A stretch of DNA of 64,000 nt from Apodemus sylvaticus (lineage: Eukaryota > Chordata > Mammalia > Rodentia > Muridae): assembly GCF_947179515.1 (NCBI RefSeq), contig NC_067477.1, positions 72,251,144-72,315,143 on the forward strand, written 5' to 3'. Both the position numbers and the translations under genes were made by a program. The notes beneath the pieces were generated by a model. It worked only from the letters and a program-made list of their open reading frames with translations, had not been told where the DNA came from and did not search any database. Each line of letters opens with the position of its first letter. Positions within the stretch are counted from its first letter, which is position 1. This document shows, piece by piece, positions 43,600-53,840 of the stretch.

Positions 43600-43990
43600 T
43601 TATTTGTGCCCGGGTGATGCTTCTACTTAAAAGTTAGTCAATAATTTCTCTACCATAAAACAAAAAGTCCTTACTGTGATAAATATGAACTAGGTCCTTC
43701 AACTTCTCCTGCTGTTTTATTAAGATGGGACTTGGTCTACTCATGTGTGACCATTATTTATTCAGTGTTTGTCATTGCTCCAGTCTCTGTATTCAGCCTC
43801 TTCGTATGTTTCCATCCGCAGGTTCTCTGGGCCTGTCTGCAGGACTGCTTCCTCTAGGGCTGGTACCCATCCCTGCCTCCTTTGGCTCCTTGAGTTTGGT
43901 TTTGTAATGGCTCTCCATTACTCACCACTCTGTGAGTGCCTTTGAAGCAAGAAGTATATTTTATTTCAGAACAATTTCTTGTCTGTATTC
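43600..43990 (+). mobile_element. L2 LINE relic (weak)
   Basis: AAAAAGTCCTTACTGTGAT, AACTAGGTCCTTCAACTTCT, TTCAGTGTTTGTCATTGCTC and ACTCTGTGAGTGCCTTTGAA with AGAAGTATATTTTATTTCAG are spaced like L2 3' blocks (AAAGTCC..AGGCCCTTCA..GAGCTCCTTGAGG..TGTCTTATTTC). Decayed, so uncertain. Confidence 0.35.
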
Positions 43991-43997
43991 CGAGCTG

Positions 43998-43998
<1 letters not shown>

Positions 43999-44041
<43 letters not shown>
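43999..44041. repeat. (GT)21 microsatellite
   Basis: Pure GT run. Confidence 0.98.
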
Positions 44042-44664
44042 TGGGGCGTGTTACAGACATACAAAACTGCATGCTTTGAGATTGAGGAGAAAGCTAGCAG
44101 ACTTCATTGATATATTACGTCAGGGTGTGCAGCTGTTACACTTGCTGTCAATATATTATGTTTAGTATGCCAATCTTTATTGAGGCTGACTCTGATGATT
44201 GACTCACTTGGTCCATAGATTACAATTATTATTATTTTATATAATAAACAAATTTCACTTTAAGATTTAATGATGATCCATCTTTAACTACACAGATAGC
44301 ACACTTACAATCAAAAGGCATACCATTTCTAAGGAGTCATTGACTTGTAAGACAAATAGTCTATTTGGGCAGGAACATTTGAGTTGAATATATATATATA
44401 AAGGATCCATGGTAACTAACCCTCTTCTAGAATCCTTGGCTAGAGAAGTAAAAATGGAGTCATTTATGGAGTCCTGAGGTGTTCGGGTGATTTCTGAAAT
44501 AGTATAATGTTCCTGGTCTGTGGAATCCTTGTGGTTGCTGTGCAGCCTCGCCTGCATGTCTCTACAGGACTTCAGGCTTTTGATATGGCAGCGAAGACCT
44601 TGACCTGGAAAGACACAGGGTTGCAAGGGAGCCACATAGAGTTTTTAAAAATGCATGAGTACTT
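44042..44664. other. unique sequence
   Basis: About 620 bases, AT-rich, no recognised element. Confidence 0.5.
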
Positions 44665-45230
44665 CTAATCAGGGCTTCCTAGGGAACAGAGCAGATGGAA
44701 TGAGTGAACATATACTTTATTATAGATAAGCACATATAAAAAAAGAATTGATTACATTGGTTTACTCTATGCAGTCATTGTAAACCCACAAAGACTGTCT
44801 CACTCAAGGCAGGCTGAGAACCAGGTAGGGCTCAGTCCATGAAGCTGGATGTCTCAAAAGTCCCAATATGACATTGAAGGCCCAAAGAATTCCTGGGGAG
44901 CTGTTGGTATTGTCCATGTTGGAAGCAGAAGAATCTGCTTCTAATACCATTGAAGGCAACAGTAATGGCAGCAAGAGAGTAGAAGAACTCATCAGGGAGA
45001 GTCAGAGCCTAGGGCAAAATGCTTTCCTTGTTCTAAGTCATTGTATCAGCTGCTGTGAGAAGACACTGCCTACATTTTGAGTCTGTGTTCCCACACCAAC
45101 TACAACAATCTTCCACAGAGACATGCCCTAAGTCCACCCTATTCTAGACAGCACCTCTTGGAGACTCTCTCCCATGTTATTTTGGGTTGTATCAAGTTGT
45201 CAATTAAAGCTAACCATGATCAGACTCTAC
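44665..45230 (-). mobile_element. rodent LTR-type interspersed repeat
   Basis: About 560 bases in one orientation. Landmarks are AGGGCTTCCTAGGGAACAGA, CTCAGTCCATGAAGCTGGAT, GTCTCAAAAGTCCCAATATG, ATTCCTGGGGAGCTGTTGG, TGTTGGAAGCAGAAGAATCT, GCAGCAAGAGAGTAGAAG and the end TCAAGTTGTCAATTAAAGCT then AACCAT. The order fits a long rodent repeat ending in GTCAAGTTGACA..TTAGCCATCACA. It may be two related units joined near 45035, where GTATCAGCTGCTGTGAGAAG looks like a second start. Confidence 0.65.
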
Positions 45231-46336
45231 CTGTACAGTATGGCTGCATGGGGAATAAAGGGCAGACCTTGGGCAGTTTTGATAAAAAGTTTCATTGTTT
45301 GTAAAAAGCCACCTATCCTATTAATGTCATAGTATAATGGTTTTTATTCTTAAAAGTTTAATGTTAAGATAGACTACTATAAGCATGTTTTAAAACTTCA
45401 TGTGCACAATATTTTTCAAAAATTTAAATATATGTTCATCACTTAGTAAATTTTGATTTTAAAGCATAGAGAATCTTTTATACATAGTACAGAGAGAGAA
45501 CACCAAACAGACTTTGGCAGCATGTGTCATTGTTTCTAAATGTAAAGTTTTTAAACATAGATTGGTACAGCAGTTTGTTACAGTTAGAATTCAGTTTGTG
45601 TCACTTTGGGGAATATAAACATTGTTTCTCTGTCATATGTCTTTGAAATGATATCATATGTTCTGAGAACTCAATGGGGTATTGAGAGTGCCAGAATTTG
45701 CTAGAGGAGAAATACATATGTATAACTATTATAGATAAAGATATGACTATATAGAAATGAGATTTTTTTCCTCATTAGGTTTCCAAAAGAGTTAGGTCAC
45801 AATTGAGGAATAACTGCAGAATTAATAATCTTTCATTTTACCTGGAAATGGGTAGCAGTAACCAAGTGGCTTGGCCATGATGATTGTTGGGTTGTAAAGT
45901 AAAAGCAGTTTACAAGGTGTCAAGGAAATTCAAATGTGAACGTGAGGTCTCAGTTGCTACTGGGCTACCATGGTATGAACTTCTGAGGGTAAAGAGAATG
46001 TGTCATGGGTGTCTTAAGATCTGGGGCAAAGATCCCAGAGTCAGCAGCTTCCTGAAGGCTAGAGTAAAGGCAACAGTTTAGAGAAAAGAGGTTAGTGACT
46101 CAAGGGTAAAGGTTGATCCATACTCAGGCTAAGGTACTGGGGCAAAGTTTTAAGCATCTTGTCATCACAAATGACAGAAACTAGGGGAAAACTTTTTTTC
46201 TTGAGGGACTCTCTTAGCACACTAAATTTTATCTGAATAGGTTTTTTGCTCTTCTGGGGTTCATTTATTTAGCTTTTTATTTGGCATTTGACCCAAAGTT
46301 TCAATAATAGCTTGGAATAATTTTGTTCATTTTCTA

Positions 46337-46387
<51 letters not shown>

Positions 46388-47564
46388 TGATCCCTAATGA
46401 AAACAATGGAATATAGTTCTAAAATATTTACTGACTGATAGTTTTTTCTGTGTTAAAATGTATGATGAGTAGGAAACAAAGATGTTGCAAGACATGACTT
46501 CTTTGCTAAACCTACTGATAGTTCTGGAAGAAAGAACCATTTATGACTTGTATGTTTGTATGTGGCATGCTGTTCACATGACAACGGCAGGTTTCAAGGC
46601 TACCAAGAGAGGGATCAGAAGTGCAGTTTGTACCCTTTCTCATGCTCTGGTGTGACACAGTTCAGGGTTAGATGTACATCAGAGTTCCAGAATTCGTTCT
46701 CTGTTCAGGGTCAGCTTATCTTCTTTTGTCCTTTTGTCGTAAGAAGGATTTTTCCTTTATTGCAATTGTTTTTGTATATTTAATGAGTGAAAGATGGAGC
46801 AGTAATTTTATCTATGAAAATGTGAAGTGCCATTTTCCCAAAGAGAAGTGGTATTCAATTGTGGCAACAAATGCTCGTCACCATAGGGAACATATCATTT
46901 CATTGGAAAGACACATTTGTCTGTGGAATCATGATTATGTCCTGCAGTGTATTGCCAGCTCACTCAGCATGGCTATGTTTGATTTCGAGATACAGTAAAC
47001 TTAACAGTTCCTACCTCTGTGATGCTTCTTTATCCATTTGTTTTAGTAGAACAAATTGATCCTGTTTGGGGGCTTCCCTCCTCATATTTGTTGTAATATT
47101 GATGATGCCTCTGCAGAACCCTGGTCTGACCTAGTGACCCATGCTCCAGACAGCACAAGGAGAAATAAATGATTCATTTGGTAATGCAATAGCCTTTGAT
47201 ATTTCTTTTTGTTTTATTGTAATCCTAAACCCATTTTTCTAGTATCAATGTTAGTATATTTATGTTGTTTGGATGGTTCTCCCTTCTAATGAACTCTGCC
47301 AACTGCATACATATTTTTCTATGATACCCTTATCCATGGCAGGAGGAAATTAATATTGCATTGTTGGTAAGGGCTCAGAGGTATAAGGTTCTTTTTATGT
47401 ATTAATTTTGTACTATCATTCTGTCTTATTAAAAGACAATTTTGATAAAGCTGATTACTCACAGACTATACTAGAAGGCAGGCCCTTTACTGAAAACTTA
47501 CAGAGAGCCACCTACTTTAATTGAATATGGGTAAGGAACCAAACTTTCAGAATGTGCATGCAGT
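45231..47564. other. AT-rich unique sequence, 2.3 kb
   Basis: No recognised transposon apart from (CA)n at 46339-46385. Longest frames (about 108 codons at 46672-46998) match no family. Confidence 0.5.
46339..46385. repeat. (CA)23 microsatellite
   Basis: Pure CA run. Confidence 0.98.
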
Positions 47565-47676
47565 GACCCAAAAGCAACTTTAAGGCGAAAGTGTTTATTT
47601 TGGCTCACAGTTTGAAGATATCTTGCTCAGTTCACTTTCTGGAACTGGATATGTCTATCTATCTATCTATCCATCC

Positions 47677-47719
<43 letters not shown>

Positions 47720-47900
47720 CATCCATCCATCCATCCAGTTTAGGATGATGACCCAGAGAACAGTGTCATAGATAGTGGGTATTACTATGTGCTTCAATTA
47801 ACCTAATCAGGATAATCTCACCTATGTGTGATCTAGATGAGGTCCATTTCCTGAATGATTTTAGATCACATCACTTTGATAATTGAGAATAACCATTCTG
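47565..47900 (-). mobile_element. rodent LTR-type repeat split by a tetranucleotide array
   Basis: Left part: CCCAAAAGCAACTTTAAGGC, GAAAGTGTTTATTTTGGCTC, ACAGTTTGAAGATATC. Right part after the array: GATGATGACCCAGAGAACAG, ATAGTGGGTATTACTATGTG, CTTCAATTAACCTAATCAGG, ATAATCTCACCTATGTGTGA, ending near TTGATAATTGAGAATAACCA. Both parts are consecutive segments of the same repeat family as at 45 and 63 kb, so the microsatellite arose inside it. Confidence 0.75.
47653..47738. repeat. (CTAT)n / (CCAT)n compound tetranucleotide array
   Basis: TCTA units with two internal CCATCCAT interruptions and a terminal (CCAT)5 block. The CCAT units differ from CTAT by one transition, so the block may have spread by slippage. 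Confidence 0.97.
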
Positions 47901-47929
47901 GGTATGGTGATATAAATTTATTTTATACA

Positions 47930-48290
47930 TTCTGTGTGTATGAGTTTGTGGTTGTGTGTGCTATATATGTGTGCATGCATGCTCATCTGTGTATGATCAT
48001 GTCAAAACTAGAGACCACCGTCAACTGTTTCCCTCTATCATTTTCTGCTTTGTTTGTTTTTGAGACTGGGACTCTCCCTGAATCTGTGGCTACCATTTCC
48101 GCTGGACTTGCTTGCTGATCTGCCACCAGGATCTTCAGTTTCTGTCCTTGTATCCCTCAGGTTATAGGTGTATGCCTCTGTGGCTAGCTTTTATGTGTGT
48201 GCCAGGGACCCAACTTGGGTCTTCTGGCTTGTGTAGTATGTACTTTATACACTGAGTCAACTTTGTAGTTCTACATACACGTTTTGAAAT
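47930..48290 (-). mobile_element. RSINE1/B4-related SINE, antisense
   Basis: Opens with GTGTGTATGAGTTTGTGGTT and GTGCATGCATGCTC. Then comes TTGTTTTTGAGACTGGGACT, CTCCCTGAATCTGTGGCTAC, GGACTTGCTTGCTGATCTGC, CTCAGGTTATAGGTGTATGC, TGCCAGGGACCCAACTTGGG and CACTGAGTCAACTTTG at the right. This is the reverse RSINE1 order with a B3-like end. Confidence 0.7.
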
Positions 48291-50121
48291 ACCAAACAGT
48301 ACAAAAACCATATTACAGTACAATGTAGGCCTATCTCTAAATTATAGTTGTTAATTTCATTATAGATAAAATTAACATTTTGATGTTTTCTTTTGGGAAC
48401 TCATTGCCAGTAATAATATCCTGTGAGAGAGCACTGCGTGTGTATGTACCAACTCCTCTAATTTTAAAACATAAAAACATTAAGAATACTTGTATTAAAA
48501 ATTAAATGCCATCTATTGGCAATTAGATTTTATGGAATTAAAACAGGAACTATCTTAGAGAAATGGTGAACCTAAACCATAGATACCTAAGCAAGATTTC
48601 ATAAATAAAGTCATAGATTAATGAGATGTATGGGTATTATTCAACAACCTCCACATCATAAAGTGCGTCATTGAATAACTATAAAAATTATTATATTTGA
48701 AAATTAGTATTGGACTATCTTGCTCTGAATAGATCTTAATCGATGTGAAGATATGCTGAGAGATCTATGGGCACAGCTGGAAATGAATGGTGAGGACCTG
48801 GCAGCTCTTATTTAGACTTTTAAAGACACTTTCTCAATGGTCTGGTCTTGGTCTTGCTCTGACCTGATTCTGGGATAAACCACACACATCTGGTCCTCAA
48901 ATGAGTTTGCATTCCAGCTAGTAGAATTTATACACATGTCTGCAATGAGATAAATATGCAATGGTATTGTGACTGAGATGGGAATCAGGTGACCATGGTG
49001 TACTTTTGAGTGGAGTAGGGAGCATTACAGCTCTGGGGCTGGCTGGACATGGCCGTTTGAGACTCTGGAGAAGGGTCACTGCAGGGAGAGTGGAGATAAG
49101 CTGAGAGGTCCCTTAAGTAAGATCCTAAGATCTTCCATTATCTACGGATCCTCTGAGAAGGGGAATTGTTCCTCGCTCAACTGAAGTTTTCCAGAGGTGA
49201 TAAGGTTAAGGGAGATCCTAGTTAGGGGAGAAGAGCGATCACACACTTGGAAAATAAGAATCAGGCCCTCAGAAATCTGGAGGTGCCACATGGAAAGCCA
49301 CAGCTTAGTGAGCAGGCTGCCAAAGTCATGACGGACACCCAAGTGTTCAAATGTGTCTGGGCCATAACCTCTGCAGCGAAAGGAAATCCTGATCTCTAAA
49401 AATAAAGATTGCTTTTATTTTAAGTGTCAAAGGGGAACAGACTGTCCAAGTAAATACAGGTCACTGACATGTTTTGATTGTGGCATTGGTATATGAAGAG
49501 AAGTTCTTTCCAGCTGGAAAAAGTTGTTTTTCCTAAGTGCTTGCAAACAGAGAAAACAGAAGAGAATCGAGTGTGTTGCAGGAGAGAAGCAGAGATTAGC
49601 ACACCCAGTTCTGCTGAGATGCTGTCTATCAGTTTGGAGAATTGTCCATGGAATCTAGCAGTATGAAAGTTATCTTCCTGAGGCGCTTGAGAGTAGAGGA
49701 AGGTTCCTCAGAGGGTGTGTGCTAGAGTGCAGGCAAAGTTGTATTTCCCTAGAACAGTGGAGCTGGAAGGGCTTTGTTGGCAGTATGGATTTGAAGATTT
49801 GTATTTGGTGTTTTGAAGGTAGAACATTCTTATTCTTAGCATGTTTATATCTCAACAAGCATTTTATTTTCTGCAAATTTAGAGTAAGACCTTGATTTTT
49901 TTCTATTCAGCCTAATTTTCATTTTGTCTTTTCTGAGTCACATTAAGATTAACATACTTATTAAAGCATTTTATTGAAATGTTTCCTTTTGAACTTTTTT
50001 GTGCACCCTTCCCTTCACAGTGAAAACAAAAGCAAATGAATCTGAGTACTTACTGACTCTAGATAATGAATATGACATCTGCACATTCAGCCTATATTGA
50101 AAGTCTTGGTTCTTTCAGAAT
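48291..50121. other. unique sequence, 1.8 kb
   Basis: No recognised element. Confidence 0.5.
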
Positions 50122-50861
50122 ACAGTATTCCTATTTTTTCTTTAGTTTTTGTTATTTACATTTCAAATGTTAAACACTTTTCTTGTACCCCCCCTCCCAG
50201 AAATCTCCTCTCCCCCCCTCCTTGCTTCTATGAGGGTGTGCCTCCACCTACCCACTCCTGCCTCCCCACCACAACATTTCCCTATACCTAGGCATTGAGT
50301 CTTCATAGGACTAAGACCCTTTCCTCCCATTGATGCCCAACAAGGCCATCCTCTGCTACATATTTGGCTGGAGCCATGGGTCCTTCCACGTGTACTCTTT
50401 GGTTGGTGGTTTAGTCCCTGGGAGCTCTGGGGTGTCTAGTTGGTTGATATTGTGGTTCTTCCTGTGGAGTTGCAAACCCCTTCAGCTCCTTCAGTCCTTT
50501 CCCTAACTCCTCCACTGGGGACCCTGTGCTCAGTCCAATGGCTGACTGGAACATCTACCTCTGTATTTGTCAGGCTCTGGCATTGTCTCTCAGGAGACAG
50601 CTGTAATACGCTCCTGTCAGCATGCCTTCTTGACATCTACAATAGTTTCTGGGTTTGATAACTGTATATGGGATAGATCCCCAGGTGGGAAAGTCTCTGG
50701 ATGGCCTTTCCTTCAGTCTCTGCTCCACACTTTGTTTCCATATATCCTCCCATGAGCATTTTGTTTCCTCTTCTAAGAAAGAATGAAACATCCACACTTC
50801 AGTATTCCTTCTTCTTGAAGTTAATGTGGTCTGTAAATTGTATCTTGGGTATTGCGAGCTT

Positions 50862-51155
50862 TTTGTTCTTTTTATATATTGGATATTTGCCCTCTATCAG
50901 ATGTAGGGTTGACAAAGATCTTTTCCCAGTCCGTTGGTGCAGTTTTGTCCTATTGACAGTGTTCTTTTCCTAAAAGAAGCTTTGTGATTTAACGAGGTCC
51001 CATTTGTCTATTGTTTTTATAGCATAAGCCATTTGTGTTCTGTTCAGGAAATTTTCCCCTGTGCCCATGTGCTCGAGGCTCTTCCTCACTTTCTCTTCTA
51101 TTAATTTCAGTATATCTGGCTTTTATGTGGAGGTCCTTCATCCACTTGGACTTGG
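50862..51155 (-). pseudogene. L1 ORF2 remnant, antisense part
   Basis: Antisense ORF2 sequence between the RT domain and the C-terminal domain. Read on the minus strand it includes the SDRGLISNIYKEL-like block next to 50880-50910. Stops and frameshifts break it. At its C-terminal side it joins the 3' UTR directly (near 50860), so the Cys/His cluster and normal stop of ORF2 are missing. Confidence 0.88.
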
Positions 51156-51159
51156 CATA

Positions 51160-52174
51160 ATCCACTATATAAACAAACTCAAGGACAAAACCACATAATC
51201 ACCTCATTAGATGCTGAGAAAGCATTTGACAAAATGCAACAACCTTTCATGGTTAAAGTCTTGGAAAAATCAGGAATTCTCGGCCCATACCTATACATAG
51301 TATAAGTAATATACAGCAAACCAGTAACCAATATCAAACTAAATGGAAAGAAACTTGAAGCAATTCCACTAAAGTCAGGCTAGACAAGGCTGCCCACGTC
51401 CTCCCTACTATTCAGTATAGTACTTGAAGTCCTAGCCAGAGCAATTAGACAATAAAAAGAAGCCAAAAGGGATACAAATTGGAAGGGAAGAAGTCAAAAT
51501 ATCACTCTTTGAGATGATATGATAGTATACTTAAGTGATTCCAAAAATTTCATGAGAGAACCTCTAAAGCTGATAAACAAGTTCAGCAAAGTGACTGGAT
51601 ATAAAATTAACTCAAACAAATCAGTAGCCTTCCTGTACTCAAAAGATAAACAGGCTGGGAACAAAATTAGGGAAACGACACTCTTCACAATAGTCACAAA
51701 TATTACATAGCTTGATGAGACTCTAACCAAGCAAGTGACAGGTCTGTATGACAAAAAATGTAATCCTCTGAAGAACAAAATCAAAGAAGATCTCAGAAAA
51801 TGGAAAGAAGATCTCCCATGCTCATGGATTGGCAGCGTTAATATTGTAAAACTGGCCATCTTGCTGAAAGCAATCTACAGAGTCCATGCAATCTCCATCA
51901 AATTTCAACTCAGTTCTTCATAGAGTTAGAAAGAGCATTTTCCAAATTCATCTGGAATAACAAAAAACTCAGAATAGCTAAAACTTTTCCCAACAATAAA
52001 AGAATTTCTAGGGGAACTACCACCCCTGGCATCAAGCTGTACTACAGAGCAATAGTGATAAAAACTGCACAGTACCGGTACGGAGACAGGCAAGTAGATC
52101 AGTGGTATAGAATTGAAGATCCAGAAATGAACCTATACAGCTGTTGTCTCTTGATCTTTGACAAAAGAGCTAAA
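51160..52174 (+). pseudogene. inverted L1 ORF2 reverse-transcriptase remnant
   Basis: Plus-sense ORF2 from the INKLKDK block through the RT fingers and palm (DAEKAFDK-like at about 51210-51240), the RQGCP-type block near 51370-51400, IGKEEVK, the catalytic region, KINSNKS, ETT.FTIVTN, LPCSWIG, the YYRAIVIKT-like block and the final LLIFDKRAKTV. At about 51505-51520 the catalytic ADD motif is destroyed by loss of about two bases, giving a frameshift, and further stops occur. It ends at ACAGTA, which is shared with the target-site duplication. Confidence 0.92.
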
Positions 52175-52185
52175 ACAGTATTCCT

Positions 52186-53190
52186 TTTTAACCCCTTCAA
52201 GGTCTTGTACTACTGAGATAGACTAGAGTTCTTAGACACTTCTGAGGTAAATTAGATTGATTTTAAGGTAGTCTTATTTTCCATATTGTAAAGGTAACTT
52301 TCATAAACACCTCCCATGATGATATCCATTTACTGCCTTGCAGTTATGAGTGAATTACCCTGTGGAAAAGTAAAGGGAGCTTTTGCATTTCCACAAGGTA
52401 AAGTGGATGAAGAATGTCTTAGTTATTTGGGAATTGCCTCTAGGTTATGTATAAAATTAAAAAATATTATGCATGCAAAATTAAGAACATAGTTTAGATT
52501 TTCATTATAGCAGGGCCTTTTGTTCATACTGCATGCCACTATTAGGCCTTCAATAAAACATAACTATAGTTGCTGCATGTGTCAGTAATTCTGCTCGAGG
52601 AAATTGGAAGATGAAGAAGTTCACTGTGATTCTTGATATACAGAGGCTTTAAAGGCTGATAGTGCTATGATATGCCTATCTCAAAAGACAAAAACAAAAT
52701 AACAAATATAAAAATCAGGAATAAACACACATCAATACCCAAGGTTTATTAGAATAATGTTTGCCATGGGTAGTGATGTAGGTATTGTAAATAACGCAAG
52801 GCAAACTTCCATTTTCCTTCTATTTCATATTATCAAAATATATTCACTTATTATATGTCTGGAAATTAAAAGGCTTGGTCTATTTTGTGCAGAGTTACAC
52901 AATAATATTTAATCTTTGTATCCTCTTATAAAATATATTTTGTATTTTAAGGAAAATAAAAATGTTACAGGATACATTTAGTGAATGCTAGCCTAGAACT
53001 CGTGGTGCTGTTGGGGCCCACCTTGGATCTGTGTGAGTCCCAGATCCTCCACAGGCTGCCATGATGACAGGTTTGATATAACAGTCAGCTAGGTCATGTT
53101 ATAATATACCTTCATACCTGAACAGAGACAGAAACAGAGACAGAAAAATAGAATATTTTTTATTCTAGTTTAGCCTCTCCAGGAAGATGA
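52186..53190. other. AT-rich unique sequence
   Basis: About 1 kb, no recognised element. Confidence 0.5.
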
Positions 53191-53196
53191 TGTATT

Positions 53197-53217
53197 TCCT
53201 GACTCTAAGTGTTGGTC

Positions 53218-53292
<75 letters not shown>

Positions 53293-53458
53293 GAAGAAGA
53301 AGAGGAGGAGGAAGAGGAGGAGGGAGAAGAGAAGAGAAGAAAACAGGAGAGGGAAAAGAGGAGAGACAGAAATAGACACACAGACAGAGATAGAGAGGAG
53401 GAGGATAGAAGGAGGAGCGGGGAAGAGGGGAAGCAGCAGCAATATCCTGACTAAGTGC

Positions 53459-53539
<81 letters not shown>

Positions 53540-53692
53540 CACAGAAAGAGAGACAGAGTCAGAAAGATAGACACAGAGAGACAGAGAAGAGGAGGAGGAG
53601 GAGGTAAAGGAGGAGGAGGAGGAGGTGGAGGAGGAGGAGGAGGAGGAGGAGGAGGAGGAGGAGGAGGAGGAGGAGGTGGAGGTGATGGTGGT
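53197..53692. repeat. tandemly duplicated polypurine block: (GA)n and (GGA)n arrays
   Basis: Two related copies about 248 bases apart. Each begins TCCTGACT(CT)AAGTG(T/C)TGGT (53197 and 53445), then has a long GA run (53222-53287 and 53463-53534), then GACAGA/GATAGACACA spacers, then GAA/GGA repeats. The second ends in a near-pure (GGA)n of about 80 bases (53608-53690). The block is almost entirely purine on the plus strand. The reverse strand therefore has a 202-codon Ser/Leu/Pro frame (53170-53778) that is not a gene. Confidence 0.95.
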
Positions 53693-53840
53693 GCACTATT
53701 CTGGCTCACGCCTGTAATCCCAGCATTTGAGAGATTTAAGGTTGGAGAACTCATAGCCTTTGGATCCACCCTTAGCACTATGGTCAGTTCAGCCAGCCTG
53801 ATGTACAGAATGAGACTTTGTATAAAAAAGCCAACAACAT
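53693..53840 (+). mobile_element. B1-like SINE with internal insertion
   Basis: CTGGCTCACGCCTGTAATCC then CAGCATTTGAGAGATTTAAG and GTTGGAGAACTC is a 7SL-type head. AGTTCAGCCAGCCTGATGTA then CAGAATGAGACTTTGTATAA is the right part and A-tail. Between them about 35 bases (53747-53782, with TTTGGATCCACCCTTAGCAC) do not match B1. Confidence 0.75.

Larger units (their letters stand above)
50122..52185 (-). mobile_element. second 5'-inverted (twin-primed) L1, with internal deletion
   Basis: A 2.05-kb L1 on the minus strand. 50133-50855 is the reversed 3' tail and long 3' UTR of murine type (landmarks GGGAGCTCTGGGGTGTCTAG, CAGGCTCTGGCATTGTCTCT). 50862-51155 is antisense ORF2. At about 51155/51160 the sense flips, and 51160-52174 is plus-sense ORF2 through the reverse transcriptase and beyond. 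The target-site duplication ACAGTATTCCT lies at 50122-50132 and 52175-52185, followed by T-runs on both sides. The ORF2 C-terminal domain is absent because of a separate deletion near 50860. Dead copy. Confidence 0.95.

Noticed and set aside
47653..47738. Repeated tetranucleotides as a possible CRISPR or iteron array
   Set aside because: No spacers; plain slippage-type microsatellite inside an LTR-type repeat.
53170..53778. 202-codon Pro/Ser/Leu-rich minus-strand frame and overlapping Glu/Arg-rich plus frames
   Set aside because: These are translations of (GA)n and (GGA)n arrays; any frame through such arrays stays open.
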